A stretch of DNA of 10,997 nt from Campylobacterota bacterium (GTDB lineage Bacteria > Campylobacterota > Campylobacteria > Campylobacterales > Sulfurovaceae). Shown piece by piece: positions 1 to 7,590 of this stretch; position 1 is the first letter of the stretch; every line of letters begins with the position of its first letter. The position numbers and the translations under genes were made by a program. Where the stretch lies: assembly GCA_011330645.1 (NCBI GenBank), contig DRQB01000008.1:1-10997 (forward strand), given 5' to 3'. The notes under the pieces are model-generated. The model was not told where the DNA came from and searched no databases. It worked only from the letters and a program-made list of their open reading frames with translations.

Positions 1-18
1 CAAAAGGGCAAGTAAAAG

Positions 19-102
19 TGGTGCACCAGAGAAGATTTGAACTTCCACGCCCTAAGGCACAAGCCCCTCAAGCCTGCGTGTCTACCGTTCCACCACTGGT
101 GC
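19..102 (-). tRNA. tRNA-Leu, anticodon GAG
   Basis: Read on the minus strand this is a complete class II tRNA. The acceptor arms are GCACCAG (96-102) and CTGGTGC (23-29), with discriminator A at 22 and an encoded CCA at 19-21. The anticodon stem is CAGGC/GCTTG around the loop TTGAGGG, which puts GAG at 67-69 and predicts decoding of CUU and CUC. The long variable arm (TGCC-TTAG-GGCG) and the T arm with loop TTCAAAT fit leucine tRNA. It lies downstream of atpE and its terminator on the same strand, so it probably has its own promoter. Confidence 0.96.
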
Positions 103-123
103 AGTGAGATAATACTTTTAAAG

Positions 124-129
124 TGTATA
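124..129 (-). promoter_or_regulatory. Possible -10 box for tRNA-Leu
   Basis: The minus strand has TATACA here, about 22 bases upstream of the mature tRNA 5' end and downstream of the atpE terminator. A second AT-rich hexamer, TATTAT, lies at 109-114 but would start transcription almost at the mature end. No -35 box is visible, which is usual for sigma-70 promoters in this phylum. The call rests on position and weak consensus only. Confidence 0.25.
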
Positions 130-146
130 AAACTTTTCTAAATGAG

Positions 147-175
147 GAATAAACTTAGGTGCTAAAAGCACCTAA
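147..175 (-). terminator. Intrinsic terminator of atpE
   Basis: A perfect 8-bp inverted repeat, TTAGGTGC / GCACCTAA, spans 155-175 with a 5-base loop. On the minus strand it is followed by the T-rich stretch GTTTATTC. It begins 25 bases after the atpE stop codon and separates atpE from the tRNA gene. The U tract is interrupted, so efficiency may be moderate. Confidence 0.75.
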
Positions 176-199
176 ATTTGCTTAGTCTTTAAAGAAAAC

Positions 200-508
200 C
201 TATCCAAGGAATGGGTTAGCGTAAAGAGCAATAAGAGCAATAACAAGTGTATAAATAACTTGTGCTTCAATCATCGCAAGAGCAATAAACATTGTAGTCA
301 TTAGTTTACCACCAAGACCTGGGTTACGTGCAGTACCAGCAATAGTAGCAGCTGCAGTATGACCCATACCAATAGCTCCACCAAGAGCAGCAAGACCAAG
401 ACCAACACCAGCAGCAACTACTGAGTAAGCTTTAATCATAGATTCACCGTCTTCACCAGCGAAAGCAACAGCACCAAGTGCTAAGAAAAGTAAGAAAAAC
501 TTTTTCAT
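200..508 (-). CDS. atpE: F1Fo ATP synthase subunit c
   Basis: The 102-residue product forms the rotating c ring of the membrane Fo sector. It has two hydrophobic hairpin helices (about 27-57 and 68-98) joined by the polar loop R61-N62-P63, and the ion-binding carboxylate E81 in the second helix (AMIEAQ). The glycine-rich first helix (GLGLAALGGAIGMG) is typical. Alanine and glutamine after E81, and methionine where sodium-type c subunits carry glutamine, argue for proton rather than sodium coupling; this is inference from known families. Residues 1-18 resemble a cleavable signal peptide (MKKFFLLFLALGAVAFA|GED). AAAGGAT lies just upstream of the ATG as ribosome binding site. The gene follows pnp after 175 bases, has its own candidate -10 box, and ends in a terminator, so it is probably expressed mainly as a single gene, separate from the other ATP synthase subunits. 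Confidence 0.97.
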   Translation of the reverse strand: MKKFFLLFLALGAVAFAGEDGESMIKAYSVVAAGVGLGLAALGGAIGMGHTAAATIAGTARNPGLGGKLMTTMFIALAMIEAQVIYTLVIALIALYANPFLG

Positions 509-588
509 TTTAAAATCCTTTAAATTAATAGGTTTTAAGTCTCCATCGACTATATGTTTGTTCTAAAAGTCTGTTCGGATAGCGTAAA

Positions 589-602
589 CAATGTTACCAT
601 TG
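589..602 (-). promoter_or_regulatory. Small hairpin in the atpE 5' leader
   Basis: On the minus strand CAATG-GTAA-CATTG forms a 5-bp stem with a GNRA-type tetraloop (GUAA), extendable by two G-U pairs (GG/UU). It lies about 80 bases before the atpE start, inside the leader predicted from the -10 box at 661-666. It may stabilise the mRNA or structure the leader; a function is inference. Confidence 0.35.
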
Positions 603-660
603 CCAACAACCACATAAATGCAAGCTGTTTCCCTACTAATCACTTTTTATAAACGTCGGG

Positions 661-666
661 ATTATA
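661..666 (-). promoter_or_regulatory. Candidate -10 box of atpE
   Basis: The minus strand has a perfect TATAAT in the context TTTAGCTATAATCCC, 18 bases after the pnp stop codon. Transcription would start near 654, giving a leader of about 145 bases before atpE. No -35 hexamer is evident. No terminator hairpin is visible between pnp and this box, so read-through from pnp may also contribute. Confidence 0.55.
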
Positions 667-683
667 GCTAAATAAGATTTAAT

Positions 684-2825
684 TTATGCTAAAAATTCCG
701 GTGTTGCCAATTCTACTTTTTTCCCTTTTTGTTCCATAACAACGACAGTGATAGTGTCACCCTCACTATAACGCTCTGAAAGGTTATTGACACGTTCTTT
801 TGCTACTTTTGAAATATGAAGTAATGCATCAAAGCCATCAGGCATTTCCACAAAAAGACCAAAATCAACAATACGTTTCACTTTCCCTTCGTAACTCTCC
901 CCTACTTTATATTCCATTTGCTTTTTTACAGGAGTAGAAGCGATATTTTCTATGTGTGCTTTGGCCGCAGCCACCTTTTCTTTATCTCCACCAGAGACTT
1001 TCACGCCACCTACATCACGATCAAGATCAATACTCACTTCAAACTTTTCAATAATCTCACGAATAGTAGCCCCTGCTTTACCAATAATATCTACTATTTT
1101 AGAAGGGTGGATAGAAAAGTTTTCTGTACTCGGAAGAGCATCACTTGCCTGCATGTTTTGTGATGCACTCTCCATAAGTGCTAAAATATGATTTTTTCCT
1201 TTACTCGCTTGAGTAAGTGCATCTTTTAACACAGCCATGTCGATACCACCCAGCTTAATGTCCATTTGAAGTGCAGTAATCCCCTCAGATGTTCCTGCTA
1301 CTTTAAAGTCCATATCACCATCATGGTCTTCAAGTCCCATAATGTCAGTGAGTACTGCATATTTAGAGCCATCTGTTACAAGACCCATAGCAATACCTGC
1401 CACAAGTGCCGTAGTTTCTACTTCTGCTGCACGTAATGCAAGTGCACCACCACAGATAGTTGCCATAGATGATGAGCCATTAGACTCCAAAATCTCGGAA
1501 ACCAAACGGATACTACCATCATAATCTAAAGGAATAGTAGGTTCTAATGCTCTTTTCCCAAGATTTCCATGTCCTAATTCACGGCGACCTGGTGCCCCAA
1601 TAAACTTAGCATCTCCCACTGAGTACCCTGGAAAGTTATAATGCACCATAAAGTTTTCAGACTGACTATTTTTAGAAGTAATCAGTTCATACATTTGTGC
1701 ATCTTTTTTGTCTCCCAGTGTCACAGTCACTAGTGCCTGTGTTTGTCCTCGGGTAAAGAGACATGAACCATGTACTGATGGTAAAAGATTTGTTTCAATA
1801 CTAATAGGTCTCACTTCATCCAAAGCCCTTCCGTCTGCACGTATATTTTTATCTAGTATCATGGCTCTGACCACTGTTTTTTTATAACGTTCCAATACTT
1901 TAGAGACAAGCTCTTTGTCAGCCTCTTTACCTTCAGATTCCAGCTTAGCTAAAATGGCAGTACGCACTTTTTTGAGTTCAGAAGAGCGTTCAGATTTTGC
2001 CATATGTGCAATAGCTTTTTCAACATCTGAAGCATAGTTATTTTCGATAAATGAATAAAGTACTTCATCCACTTTGTCTTCCGACATTGCAAGAGATAAA
2101 GGTTCTCGAACCATAGGCGTAAAGGATTCAACAAATGCCGTTGTTGCTTTTTCAATAGACTCTGCCGCCATCGCAATTACATCTACCAGAGCATCTTCTG
2201 AAAATTCATTGGCACTTTGTCCCTCTGAATCTTCACTTGCCAAGGTACGCATTTCAATCATGACTACGTCTTTACCTGAACCTACAACAAGTAAATCTAA
2301 TTCACTATTCTCTTGCTGTGTAAGTGTTGGATTAATCACCAAATGATCATCTTCTGTACCAACACGTACAGCTGCAATAGATGTCTTTACAGGAATATCA
2401 GAGACAAACAGTGCTGCATTTGCTGCATGAAGTGCCGCAACTTGCATATCTACATTCTCATCCGAGCTTACAACCATCACTGTAATAGTCACAGGGTAAT
2501 GGAATCCTTTAGGAAACAAAGGACGTAAAGAACGGTCAACAATACGTGACGTTAACGTTTCAAAATCACCTGGCTTGGTCTCTCTTTTGATAAAGCCTCC
2601 AGGAATTTTAGCTGCAGCATACGATTTTTCTATATATTGCACAGTAAGGGGTAAGAAATCTTCATCCACTGCTTTTTCATCTATGGCAACTGCTGCAATA
2701 AGTACGGCTTTACCTTGTGTATACATTACTGCACCAGAGGCTTGTTTAGCCACTTTGTTAAAAATATATTTTTCTTCAAGATTATTTACATTAATCTCTA
2801 TCATTTGTTCATTCATTAATTTCAT
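684..2825 (-). CDS. pnp: Polyribonucleotide nucleotidyltransferase (PNPase)
   Basis: PNPase degrades RNA 3' to 5' with phosphate, releasing nucleoside diphosphates, and acts as a cytoplasmic trimer. The 713 residues show the full family architecture: first RNase PH-like domain (about 15-150), helical linker (about 240-315), second RNase PH-like domain (about 325-540) with GRRELGHG at 413-420, the phosphate-binding GSSS at 450-453 and the metal-site motif DHDGDMDFK at 500-508, a KH domain with GKAG at 582-585, and an S1 domain from about 641 to the end. Length is normal. The start overlaps the upstream phosphoribosyltransferase by 17 bases. AAGGA sits only 2 bases before the ATG at 2825 and 11 before the ATG at 2816, so the true start could be 2816 (M4), or less likely 2804 (M8). 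It is the last gene of the purD-pnp block. Confidence 0.97.
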   Translation of the reverse strand: MKLMNEQMIEINVNNLEEKYIFNKVAKQASGAVMYTQGKAVLIAAVAIDEKAVDEDFLPLTVQYIEKSYAAAKIPGGFIKRETKPGDFETLTSRIVDRSLRPLFPKGFHYPVTITVMVVSSDENVDMQVAALHAANAALFVSDIPVKTSIAAVRVGTEDDHLVINPTLTQQENSELDLLVVGSGKDVVMIEMRTLASEDSEGQSANEFSEDALVDVIAMAAESIEKATTAFVESFTPMVREPLSLAMSEDKVDEVLYSFIENNYASDVEKAIAHMAKSERSSELKKVRTAILAKLESEGKEADKELVSKVLERYKKTVVRAMILDKNIRADGRALDEVRPISIETNLLPSVHGSCLFTRGQTQALVTVTLGDKKDAQMYELITSKNSQSENFMVHYNFPGYSVGDAKFIGAPGRRELGHGNLGKRALEPTIPLDYDGSIRLVSEILESNGSSSMATICGGALALRAAEVETTALVAGIAMGLVTDGSKYAVLTDIMGLEDHDGDMDFKVAGTSEGITALQMDIKLGGIDMAVLKDALTQASKGKNHILALMESASQNMQASDALPSTENFSIHPSKIVDIIGKAGATIREIIEKFEVSIDLDRDVGGVKVSGGDKEKVAAAKAHIENIASTPVKKQMEYKVGESYEGKVKRIVDFGLFVEMPDGFDALLHISKVAKERVNNLSERYSEGDTITVVVMEQKGKKVELATPEFLA

Positions 2826-3507
2826 TTTCCTTATGGGGTTTCTTCATATGTGACTCAACAATTTCTTCAATTTCATCAAAAGTCATTGGTTCGAAGTTTT
2901 TATAGTAGTATTCTATCGAAATATAGTCTTGTATCTTATGAGGGCAAAATACGCCATCACAGACAGTGAGTAAATTTTGATACACTGCTCTATCTAAAAT
3001 AGGTGTTGCAATATAAATATTTTTTGCTCCTCGTGCAATCACAGATTTGAGCGCTACCATCATAGTAAGTCCTGTTTCTATACATTCATCCGCTAAAACA
3101 ACGTACTTACCTTCTAAAGATACAAGATCTTTTCCTTTGCGATATTTGTAGACATAAGAAAGTACGTCTTCATCATATTTTCTTTGTGCTTCACTATACA
3201 CATAATCTTCATTGATATCAAATGCATCAATAAGTGCTTTATGCATAACCACTTCTTCTGTCTCAGATATCATAGCGATAGCCAATTCATGATTATTCGG
3301 AGCAAGGATAGCTTCTGTTAAAAGTATATCCATTTGCGCATCTACTGTTTTAGCTATTTTATCCGCGAAGAAAACACCTCCTTCACTGACACCTATAATC
3401 ACTGTTTCATTCTTAGAGAGAAGTTCAATAGGTAAAGATTCTATCAGTTGCGTAGAAGCATCTCCTCGATCTTTAAAATATTGATTAGGGTTTAAATCTT
3501 TGGGCAT
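2809..3507 (-). CDS. Predicted phosphoribosyltransferase, COG1926-like
   Basis: The 232-residue product has a type I phosphoribosyltransferase fold signature: the PRPP-binding motif VVLADECIETGLT at 136-148, where four hydrophobic residues precede an acidic pair (D140, E141). The N-terminal GVSEGGVFFADKIA and the later APNNHELAIAMI resemble the uncharacterised COG1926 family, as does the C-terminal YYKNFEPMTFDEI. The nucleobase substrate cannot be read from the sequence. I chose the ATG at 3507 because AGGAG lies 6 bases upstream; an earlier in-frame ATG at 3549 lacks such a site and would deepen the overlap with the J-domain gene. It overlaps that gene by 23 bases and pnp by 17, so translation is likely coupled. 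A purine-salvage or nucleotide role beside purD and pnp is inference. Confidence 0.85.
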   Translation of the reverse strand: MPKDLNPNQYFKDRGDASTQLIESLPIELLSKNETVIIGVSEGGVFFADKIAKTVDAQMDILLTEAILAPNNHELAIAMISETEEVVMHKALIDAFDINEDYVYSEAQRKYDEDVLSYVYKYRKGKDLVSLEGKYVVLADECIETGLTMMVALKSVIARGAKNIYIATPILDRAVYQNLLTVCDGVFCPHKIQDYISIEYYYKNFEPMTFDEIEEIVESHMKKPHKENEINE

Positions 3508-3754
3508 GTTCTGCTCCTGGAAATTGTTTTGCGATTTCTTCTTCATCAAAAGTATAACGAAACTCTTCTATATACTTCATCAAGAATCTATATGCTGCAT
3601 TGATCTGCTCCATTTCTTTGATGTCACCCCCTAAATCAGGATGATTTTTCTTCGCAAGAAAATGGTACTGAGTCCGAATATCCTCTTTATTGATTAATTT
3701 AGGCAAACCCAATATATCTAAAGCCTTTTCTATTTCTTCCAATGGACTTAACAT
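3485..3754 (-). CDS. Small J-domain (DnaJ-like) protein
   Basis: The 89-residue protein is essentially a lone J domain. Helix II ends in QYHFLAKKNHPDLGG with the HPD triad at 38-40, needed in this family to stimulate Hsp70 (DnaK) ATPase. Helix III follows (EMEQINAAYRFLMKY, about 47-61). The C-terminal tail is short and polar (PGAEHAQRFKP), with no G/F region, zinc finger or substrate-binding domain, so it is not DnaJ itself. It may act as a specialised DnaK co-chaperone or as an adaptor. Its ATG overlaps the lptD stop by one base (TAATG), pointing to translational coupling with lptD. A role in outer-membrane biogenesis can only be guessed from that position. Confidence 0.85.
   Translation of the reverse strand: MLSPLEEIEKALDILGLPKLINKEDIRTQYHFLAKKNHPDLGGDIKEMEQINAAYRFLMKYIEEFRYTFDEEEIAKQFPGAEHAQRFKP
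3514..3518 (-). promoter_or_regulatory. Ribosome binding site fixing the phosphoribosyltransferase start
   Basis: AGGAG on the minus strand lies 6 bases before the ATG at 3507, inside the end of the J-domain gene. It favours 3507 over the longer start at 3549. Confidence 0.7.
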
Positions 3755-5838
3755 TATTTTTTATCTCCCGTTCCCACACCACCAAAAGGAATAAAGTTAA
3801 ACTGTAAATAAAAACTACTTTCCTTGGTAAATCCCGTAGGTCTAGGTGTAATGTCTTGCCGTATAGCTCCTGCTACACTCCAACAATCTTGATGATATTT
3901 ACCACCTAGTCGCCATTGCTTACTGGATGCTTCTGTAATATCATATGTCAAACCACCCTCAATATCAATATTATTATTCCACTGATAAGCAAAATTAAAA
4001 CTTACATCATTCGAAGGGATAAAAGTATCTGTATCATCTGCCAACTTTTGTTTATAACTGTGTCCAAGTGTAAAGTTATATGTCTGTCTATGCAGGGATA
4101 TTCTACTCGATGATTCCCTAACTTTACCAAATTCATAAGAATATATCATATTATTATAAAAACGCCACTGCTTCCAATTATATTGCATTTCATTCTCTAA
4201 ATCAGCCCATTTATAGTCTCGGTTTGGATAATAAATTTGGGAGATACGTTGAAAAAATTTCAAACCCATGGTCTTGGTATAGAAATATTGGTTCAACATG
4301 ATATTGTATTGTTCTTCTGGTAACCCCACAGCAAATAATGCTTTTTGTTCTGTAAGTAAATCATCAAAAGCAATAGGGTTTTCTCGCTCATTTCCAGGTT
4401 TAATATACTCGATAGAAGGCTGTAAAACATGGATAAAGGTATCATATGCTTTTGTTAAATCTGTAAAAATTTTTGCTTTATGGATATTACTATAATATCG
4501 AAAAGTATGATAGGGATACGTTCCATTTCCAAAAAAGAACTTACTATAATAAAACTCTTCACCTAAAGAGATATTGATAAAATCATCCCAAAAAGAGGTT
4601 GTAAACTCTAAAGGTACTTTTACTTCTGCCTGTCGTAACGTCGTTCCTTTGGTTCTAAAGAAATTATTGAAATGTGTATCAACACTATAGGTAAGATTAT
4701 CCCAGATAAAATGATTTAAATATTTATGCCACTGTAAAGAAGGAAGTATCTGTAATGTATCATCATTGTGTTCTTTACGTGTATCAATGAAATACTTAGC
4801 ATTTAAACCTGTATAATGTGTATCATTGTACAAATAATAATTTACTCTTGATTCTTGTAAAGGAGTTAATCCAAAATGACGTAGATGCGTTTTTTGTAAA
4901 TTTAAATAATCAATATCATTCAAATAGGTTGTATTGACATAAAGCCCATCTATGTACCCTTTGGGTAAATATTTTCGAAGTACATTGGAAGATTCATAAT
5001 TAAACTCAGCCCCATAGTGATTAAGGTCTTTTGTATTCTCTCTTTCCTTATAATCCTGAGAATCATTAAAATACCCCAAGCGTATCTTCCCTGAAGAATA
5101 TTGACTGTCAACAAAACGAAATGTATTGTAAAGTCCAATAGATCGGTTTGTACGAATCTGTGGATTAAATTCTATATCCATACTGGGGTTAATCGCCCAG
5201 AAGATAGGTTGTTCGTAAATAAACCCCTCGTTAGAGTTGTAACCAAAAAGAGGAAATAATAAACCTGATGTTCGTTTTTTTTCTGTAGAAAATCCTAAAT
5301 AAGGAGAATAAAAGATGGGCATATCCAAAAAATAAACTTTTGCACCATAGACTTTCATATACTTGTCGTTACTGTCATATAAAGAGTGTTTAAAAACCAT
5401 ATGCCACAAAGGATCATCAACATCACAGGAAGAGAGTATGCTTTGTCCCAATGTATAATTGGCATCTAATCGATGTGCTTTATCGGTCATTATCCATACA
5501 TCATTTTCACTGGCCAAAAAAAGTTCTTTAAAGTGTACCTCTTTTGTATCAGTTTGTATTTCCATGTGGTTGGTGTGTTCTTTACTACCTTGATAGCCTA
5601 TCATCTCGACTTTACCATCTAAGACCAATAATTTTGTCTCTTTATTGTAGTGTGCAGATATTGCTTTGATGATAGAGTTATCATAATACACTACCACACC
5701 TTCTGTAGCATAAACACTGTTTTTGGTAGAATGTAGCGATGTCGCAGTGACTTCAATTTTACTTTTCTTTTCCAATGCCAATAGAGGTATTACACCTATG
5801 CCAAGCAGCAAAAAAAATAAGTAAATGAGTCTAAACAT
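3754..5838 (-). CDS. lptD: LPS-assembly outer membrane protein LptD
   Basis: LptD is the outer-membrane barrel that, with the lipoprotein LptE, inserts lipopolysaccharide into the outer leaflet. The 694-residue product starts with a signal peptide (1-21, ending LLALEKKS). An LptA/OstA-like periplasmic domain follows (about 25-130; TEGVVVYYDNSIIKAISA), then the hallmark SSCDVDDPLW (136-145) and a long beta-barrel rich in aromatic residues, ending in FYLQFNFIPFGGVG. It has only two cysteines, C138 and C652 (HQDCWSV), whereas the E. coli protein has four. The gene begins inside the end of the RDD gene (8-base overlap) with no good ribosome binding site, so translation by re-initiation is likely. 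It overlaps the J-domain gene by one base. Length is somewhat shorter than the E. coli protein. Confidence 0.93.
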   Translation of the reverse strand: MFRLIYLFFLLLGIGVIPLLALEKKSKIEVTATSLHSTKNSVYATEGVVVYYDNSIIKAISAHYNKETKLLVLDGKVEMIGYQGSKEHTNHMEIQTDTKEVHFKELFLASENDVWIMTDKAHRLDANYTLGQSILSSCDVDDPLWHMVFKHSLYDSNDKYMKVYGAKVYFLDMPIFYSPYLGFSTEKKRTSGLLFPLFGYNSNEGFIYEQPIFWAINPSMDIEFNPQIRTNRSIGLYNTFRFVDSQYSSGKIRLGYFNDSQDYKERENTKDLNHYGAEFNYESSNVLRKYLPKGYIDGLYVNTTYLNDIDYLNLQKTHLRHFGLTPLQESRVNYYLYNDTHYTGLNAKYFIDTRKEHNDDTLQILPSLQWHKYLNHFIWDNLTYSVDTHFNNFFRTKGTTLRQAEVKVPLEFTTSFWDDFINISLGEEFYYSKFFFGNGTYPYHTFRYYSNIHKAKIFTDLTKAYDTFIHVLQPSIEYIKPGNERENPIAFDDLLTEQKALFAVGLPEEQYNIMLNQYFYTKTMGLKFFQRISQIYYPNRDYKWADLENEMQYNWKQWRFYNNMIYSYEFGKVRESSSRISLHRQTYNFTLGHSYKQKLADDTDTFIPSNDVSFNFAYQWNNNIDIEGGLTYDITEASSKQWRLGGKYHQDCWSVAGAIRQDITPRPTGFTKESSFYLQFNFIPFGGVGTGDKK

Positions 5839-6301
5839 CTACAACAACACAGCCAGAAAGTTTATCATGTAATGTCTGATTGAGTGGAGAAAAAAAAGCC
5901 ATAAGAAATCCTAAATAAAAAAAGACTTCACTTCCTATTCTTAGGACTGCTCTAAGTAATGCTTTTAAAAATGTGGGTTTCTCTTTCGTTGTCAATTCTA
6001 TAACTTTTATTTTCATCATATATTTACCCAACGTCATCCCATTTTGCCATACAAAAAATGTATGATAGAGTACTTTTAGTGCAATAATTAAAATGAGATT
6101 ATTGACTGAAAACTGATTCATTTCATTTTTGAATACTTCAATGGATTCAGGGGTAATCACTGAGGGGAGATGAGAAGCAATAGCCATAAGTTGATTATAA
6201 AAAATAGCCAATAATAAAAGGGCTATCACAATATCGTCTATCACAAAAGAAGAAATCCTCTTTTGCATACTTGCCAAAGGGAGAGAAGTATTTTTTGTCA
6301 T
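5831..6301 (-). CDS. RDD family membrane protein
   Basis: The 156-residue product is a small inner-membrane protein with about three hydrophobic segments (about 18-38, 68-86 and 122-139). It carries the family's conserved R and DD (KRISSFVIDDIVI, 14-26), the middle motif NGMTLGKYMMKIKVI (87-101), and a C-terminal LHDKLSGCVVVDV. RDD proteins are poorly defined; some are linked to ion transport, and none of that can be read here. I prefer the ATG at 6301, ten bases after the purD stop with TAGG upstream, over an earlier in-frame start at 6358 that would overlap purD by 47 bases. It sits between purD and lptD with an 8-base overlap into lptD, so it is part of the same transcript. Confidence 0.85.
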   Translation of the reverse strand: MTKNTSLPLASMQKRISSFVIDDIVIALLLLAIFYNQLMAIASHLPSVITPESIEVFKNEMNQFSVNNLILIIALKVLYHTFFVWQNGMTLGKYMMKIKVIELTTKEKPTFLKALLRAVLRIGSEVFFYLGFLMAFFSPLNQTLHDKLSGCVVVDV

Positions 6302-6311
6302 ATAGTTTTGC

Positions 6312-7580
6312 CTATAAAGCTTGATACGCAATATCTGTACGACATTGTTTCCCTGCAAAATGTACCTGTCCCACTAGCATATAAGCACGTTTTTGTGCCT
6401 GGGCAATACTATCTCCTACACCGACACAGACCAATACTCTACCCCCGCTTGCATAGAGCTTTCCATCTTCCCCTCGAGACACACCGGCATAAGAGATATG
6501 TGCATTCTCATTGAGTTCTTCATGATAAATATCATCTACAATAATTTCAGCTGGTGGCGTACTTTTATAAGGATAATCTTTTGATGCCATCACCACACCC
6601 ACTGCATATTTATCGTGAAATTCAATGGTAGCATTTTTCAAATCACCTGTTGCAGCTTTGTAAAAAAGTTCTGAAGCAGGAGACTTGAGTAGCGGCATAA
6701 GTTCTTCACACTCAGGGTCACCAAAACGTACGTTATACTCTAAGATAATAGGTTCACCTTTGACTACCATTACGCCGATAAAAAGCACACCTTTAAACGG
6801 CATTCCCTCAGCCTTCATCCCTTCAAGTGTAGGTACGATGACGCGCTCATCGAGTTTTCTATATATCTCATCATTCACAAGAGGGGTTGGTGCATATGCT
6901 CCCATACCACCCGTGTTTGGTCCTTCATCATTGTTGAGAAGTCTTTTATGGTCTTGTGCTGCAGGAAGTACTACATAATCTTCACCATCACAAATGGCAA
7001 ACACAGAAAGTTCATAACCATCTAAAAACTCTTCTACAACTATCTTTGTTCCGGCATCACCAAATGAATTACCAGAGAGCATCTCACCAGCAGCCCTCTT
7101 AGCTTCATCATGACTCTGAGCGATAATCACACCTTTACCACCACAAAGTCCATCTGCTTTGACAACAATCGGTGCTTCTAAAGTTTCGATAAATTTATAG
7201 GCATCCTGTAAAGAGTCTGTTTCAATATATGCTGCAGTTGGTACATTATGACGTGCCAAAAAGTTTTTCATAAAGATTTTTGAACCTTCTAACTGAGCTG
7301 CTTGCTTGGAAGGGCCAAAGATAGTAAGTCCACGTGCTTCAAAAACATCTACAACGCCATCAACCAAAGGCCCTTCCGGACCAACGATAGTCAAATCCAC
7401 ACCATTAGCTTCTACAAAGTCTGCCAACTCTGCAAAATCAGAGATAGTAAGGTTCTCTCCCAAAGCATCTGTTGCACCATTACCCGGAGCAAAATAAATT
7501 TTCTCTACATTCTCATCTTTGCTTAATGCCAATCCTATAGAGTATTCTCTACCACCTGCACCTAAAATCAATACATTCAT
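6312..7580 (-). CDS. purD: Phosphoribosylamine-glycine ligase
   Basis: PurD joins phosphoribosylamine and glycine using ATP to make glycinamide ribonucleotide, the second step of de novo purine synthesis, in the cytoplasm. The 422 residues show the N-terminal GAGGREYSIG (7-16), PSKQAAQLEGSK (90-101), the ATP-grasp core with VVKADGLCGGKGV (139-151), GPNTGGMGAYAP (220-231), and LEYNVRFGDPEC (280-291) with metal-binding E and N residues, then the C-terminal domain. The usual REH is REY here and GDPET is GDPEC. An upstream TTG at 7592 is in frame, but it lies in the U tract and abuts GGAG; the ATG at 7580 with GGAG 6 bases upstream is the better start. Directly upstream lies the structured RNA region and its terminator-like hairpin, which may control this gene. 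It leads the block that runs to pnp. Confidence 0.96.
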   Translation of the reverse strand: MNVLILGAGGREYSIGLALSKDENVEKIYFAPGNGATDALGENLTISDFAELADFVEANGVDLTIVGPEGPLVDGVVDVFEARGLTIFGPSKQAAQLEGSKIFMKNFLARHNVPTAAYIETDSLQDAYKFIETLEAPIVVKADGLCGGKGVIIAQSHDEAKRAAGEMLSGNSFGDAGTKIVVEEFLDGYELSVFAICDGEDYVVLPAAQDHKRLLNNDEGPNTGGMGAYAPTPLVNDEIYRKLDERVIVPTLEGMKAEGMPFKGVLFIGVMVVKGEPIILEYNVRFGDPECEELMPLLKSPASELFYKAATGDLKNATIEFHDKYAVGVVMASKDYPYKSTPPAEIIVDDIYHEELNENAHISYAGVSRGEDGKLYASGGRVLVCVGVGDSIAQAQKRAYMLVGQVHFAGKQCRTDIAYQAL

Positions 7581-7586
7581 TATGTT

Positions 7587-7590
7587 CTCC
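7587..7590 (-). promoter_or_regulatory. Ribosome binding site of purD
   Basis: GGAG on the minus strand lies 6 bases before the ATG at 7580. It begins immediately after the six-T tract of the upstream hairpin, so termination there would remove the binding site from the transcript. Confidence 0.75.

Noticed and set aside
550..615. A 21-codon reading frame in the atpE leader on the minus strand, starting ATG TGG TTG TTG GCA
   Set aside because: No ribosome binding site at proper distance (AGGG lies about 15 bases upstream), no coding signature, and it overlaps the leader hairpin. A regulatory leader peptide is not excluded but unsupported.
952..2528. Several plus-strand reading frames of 60-92 codons opposite pnp
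   Set aside because: They are antisense shadows of a highly conserved gene with no ribosome binding sites or recognisable products.
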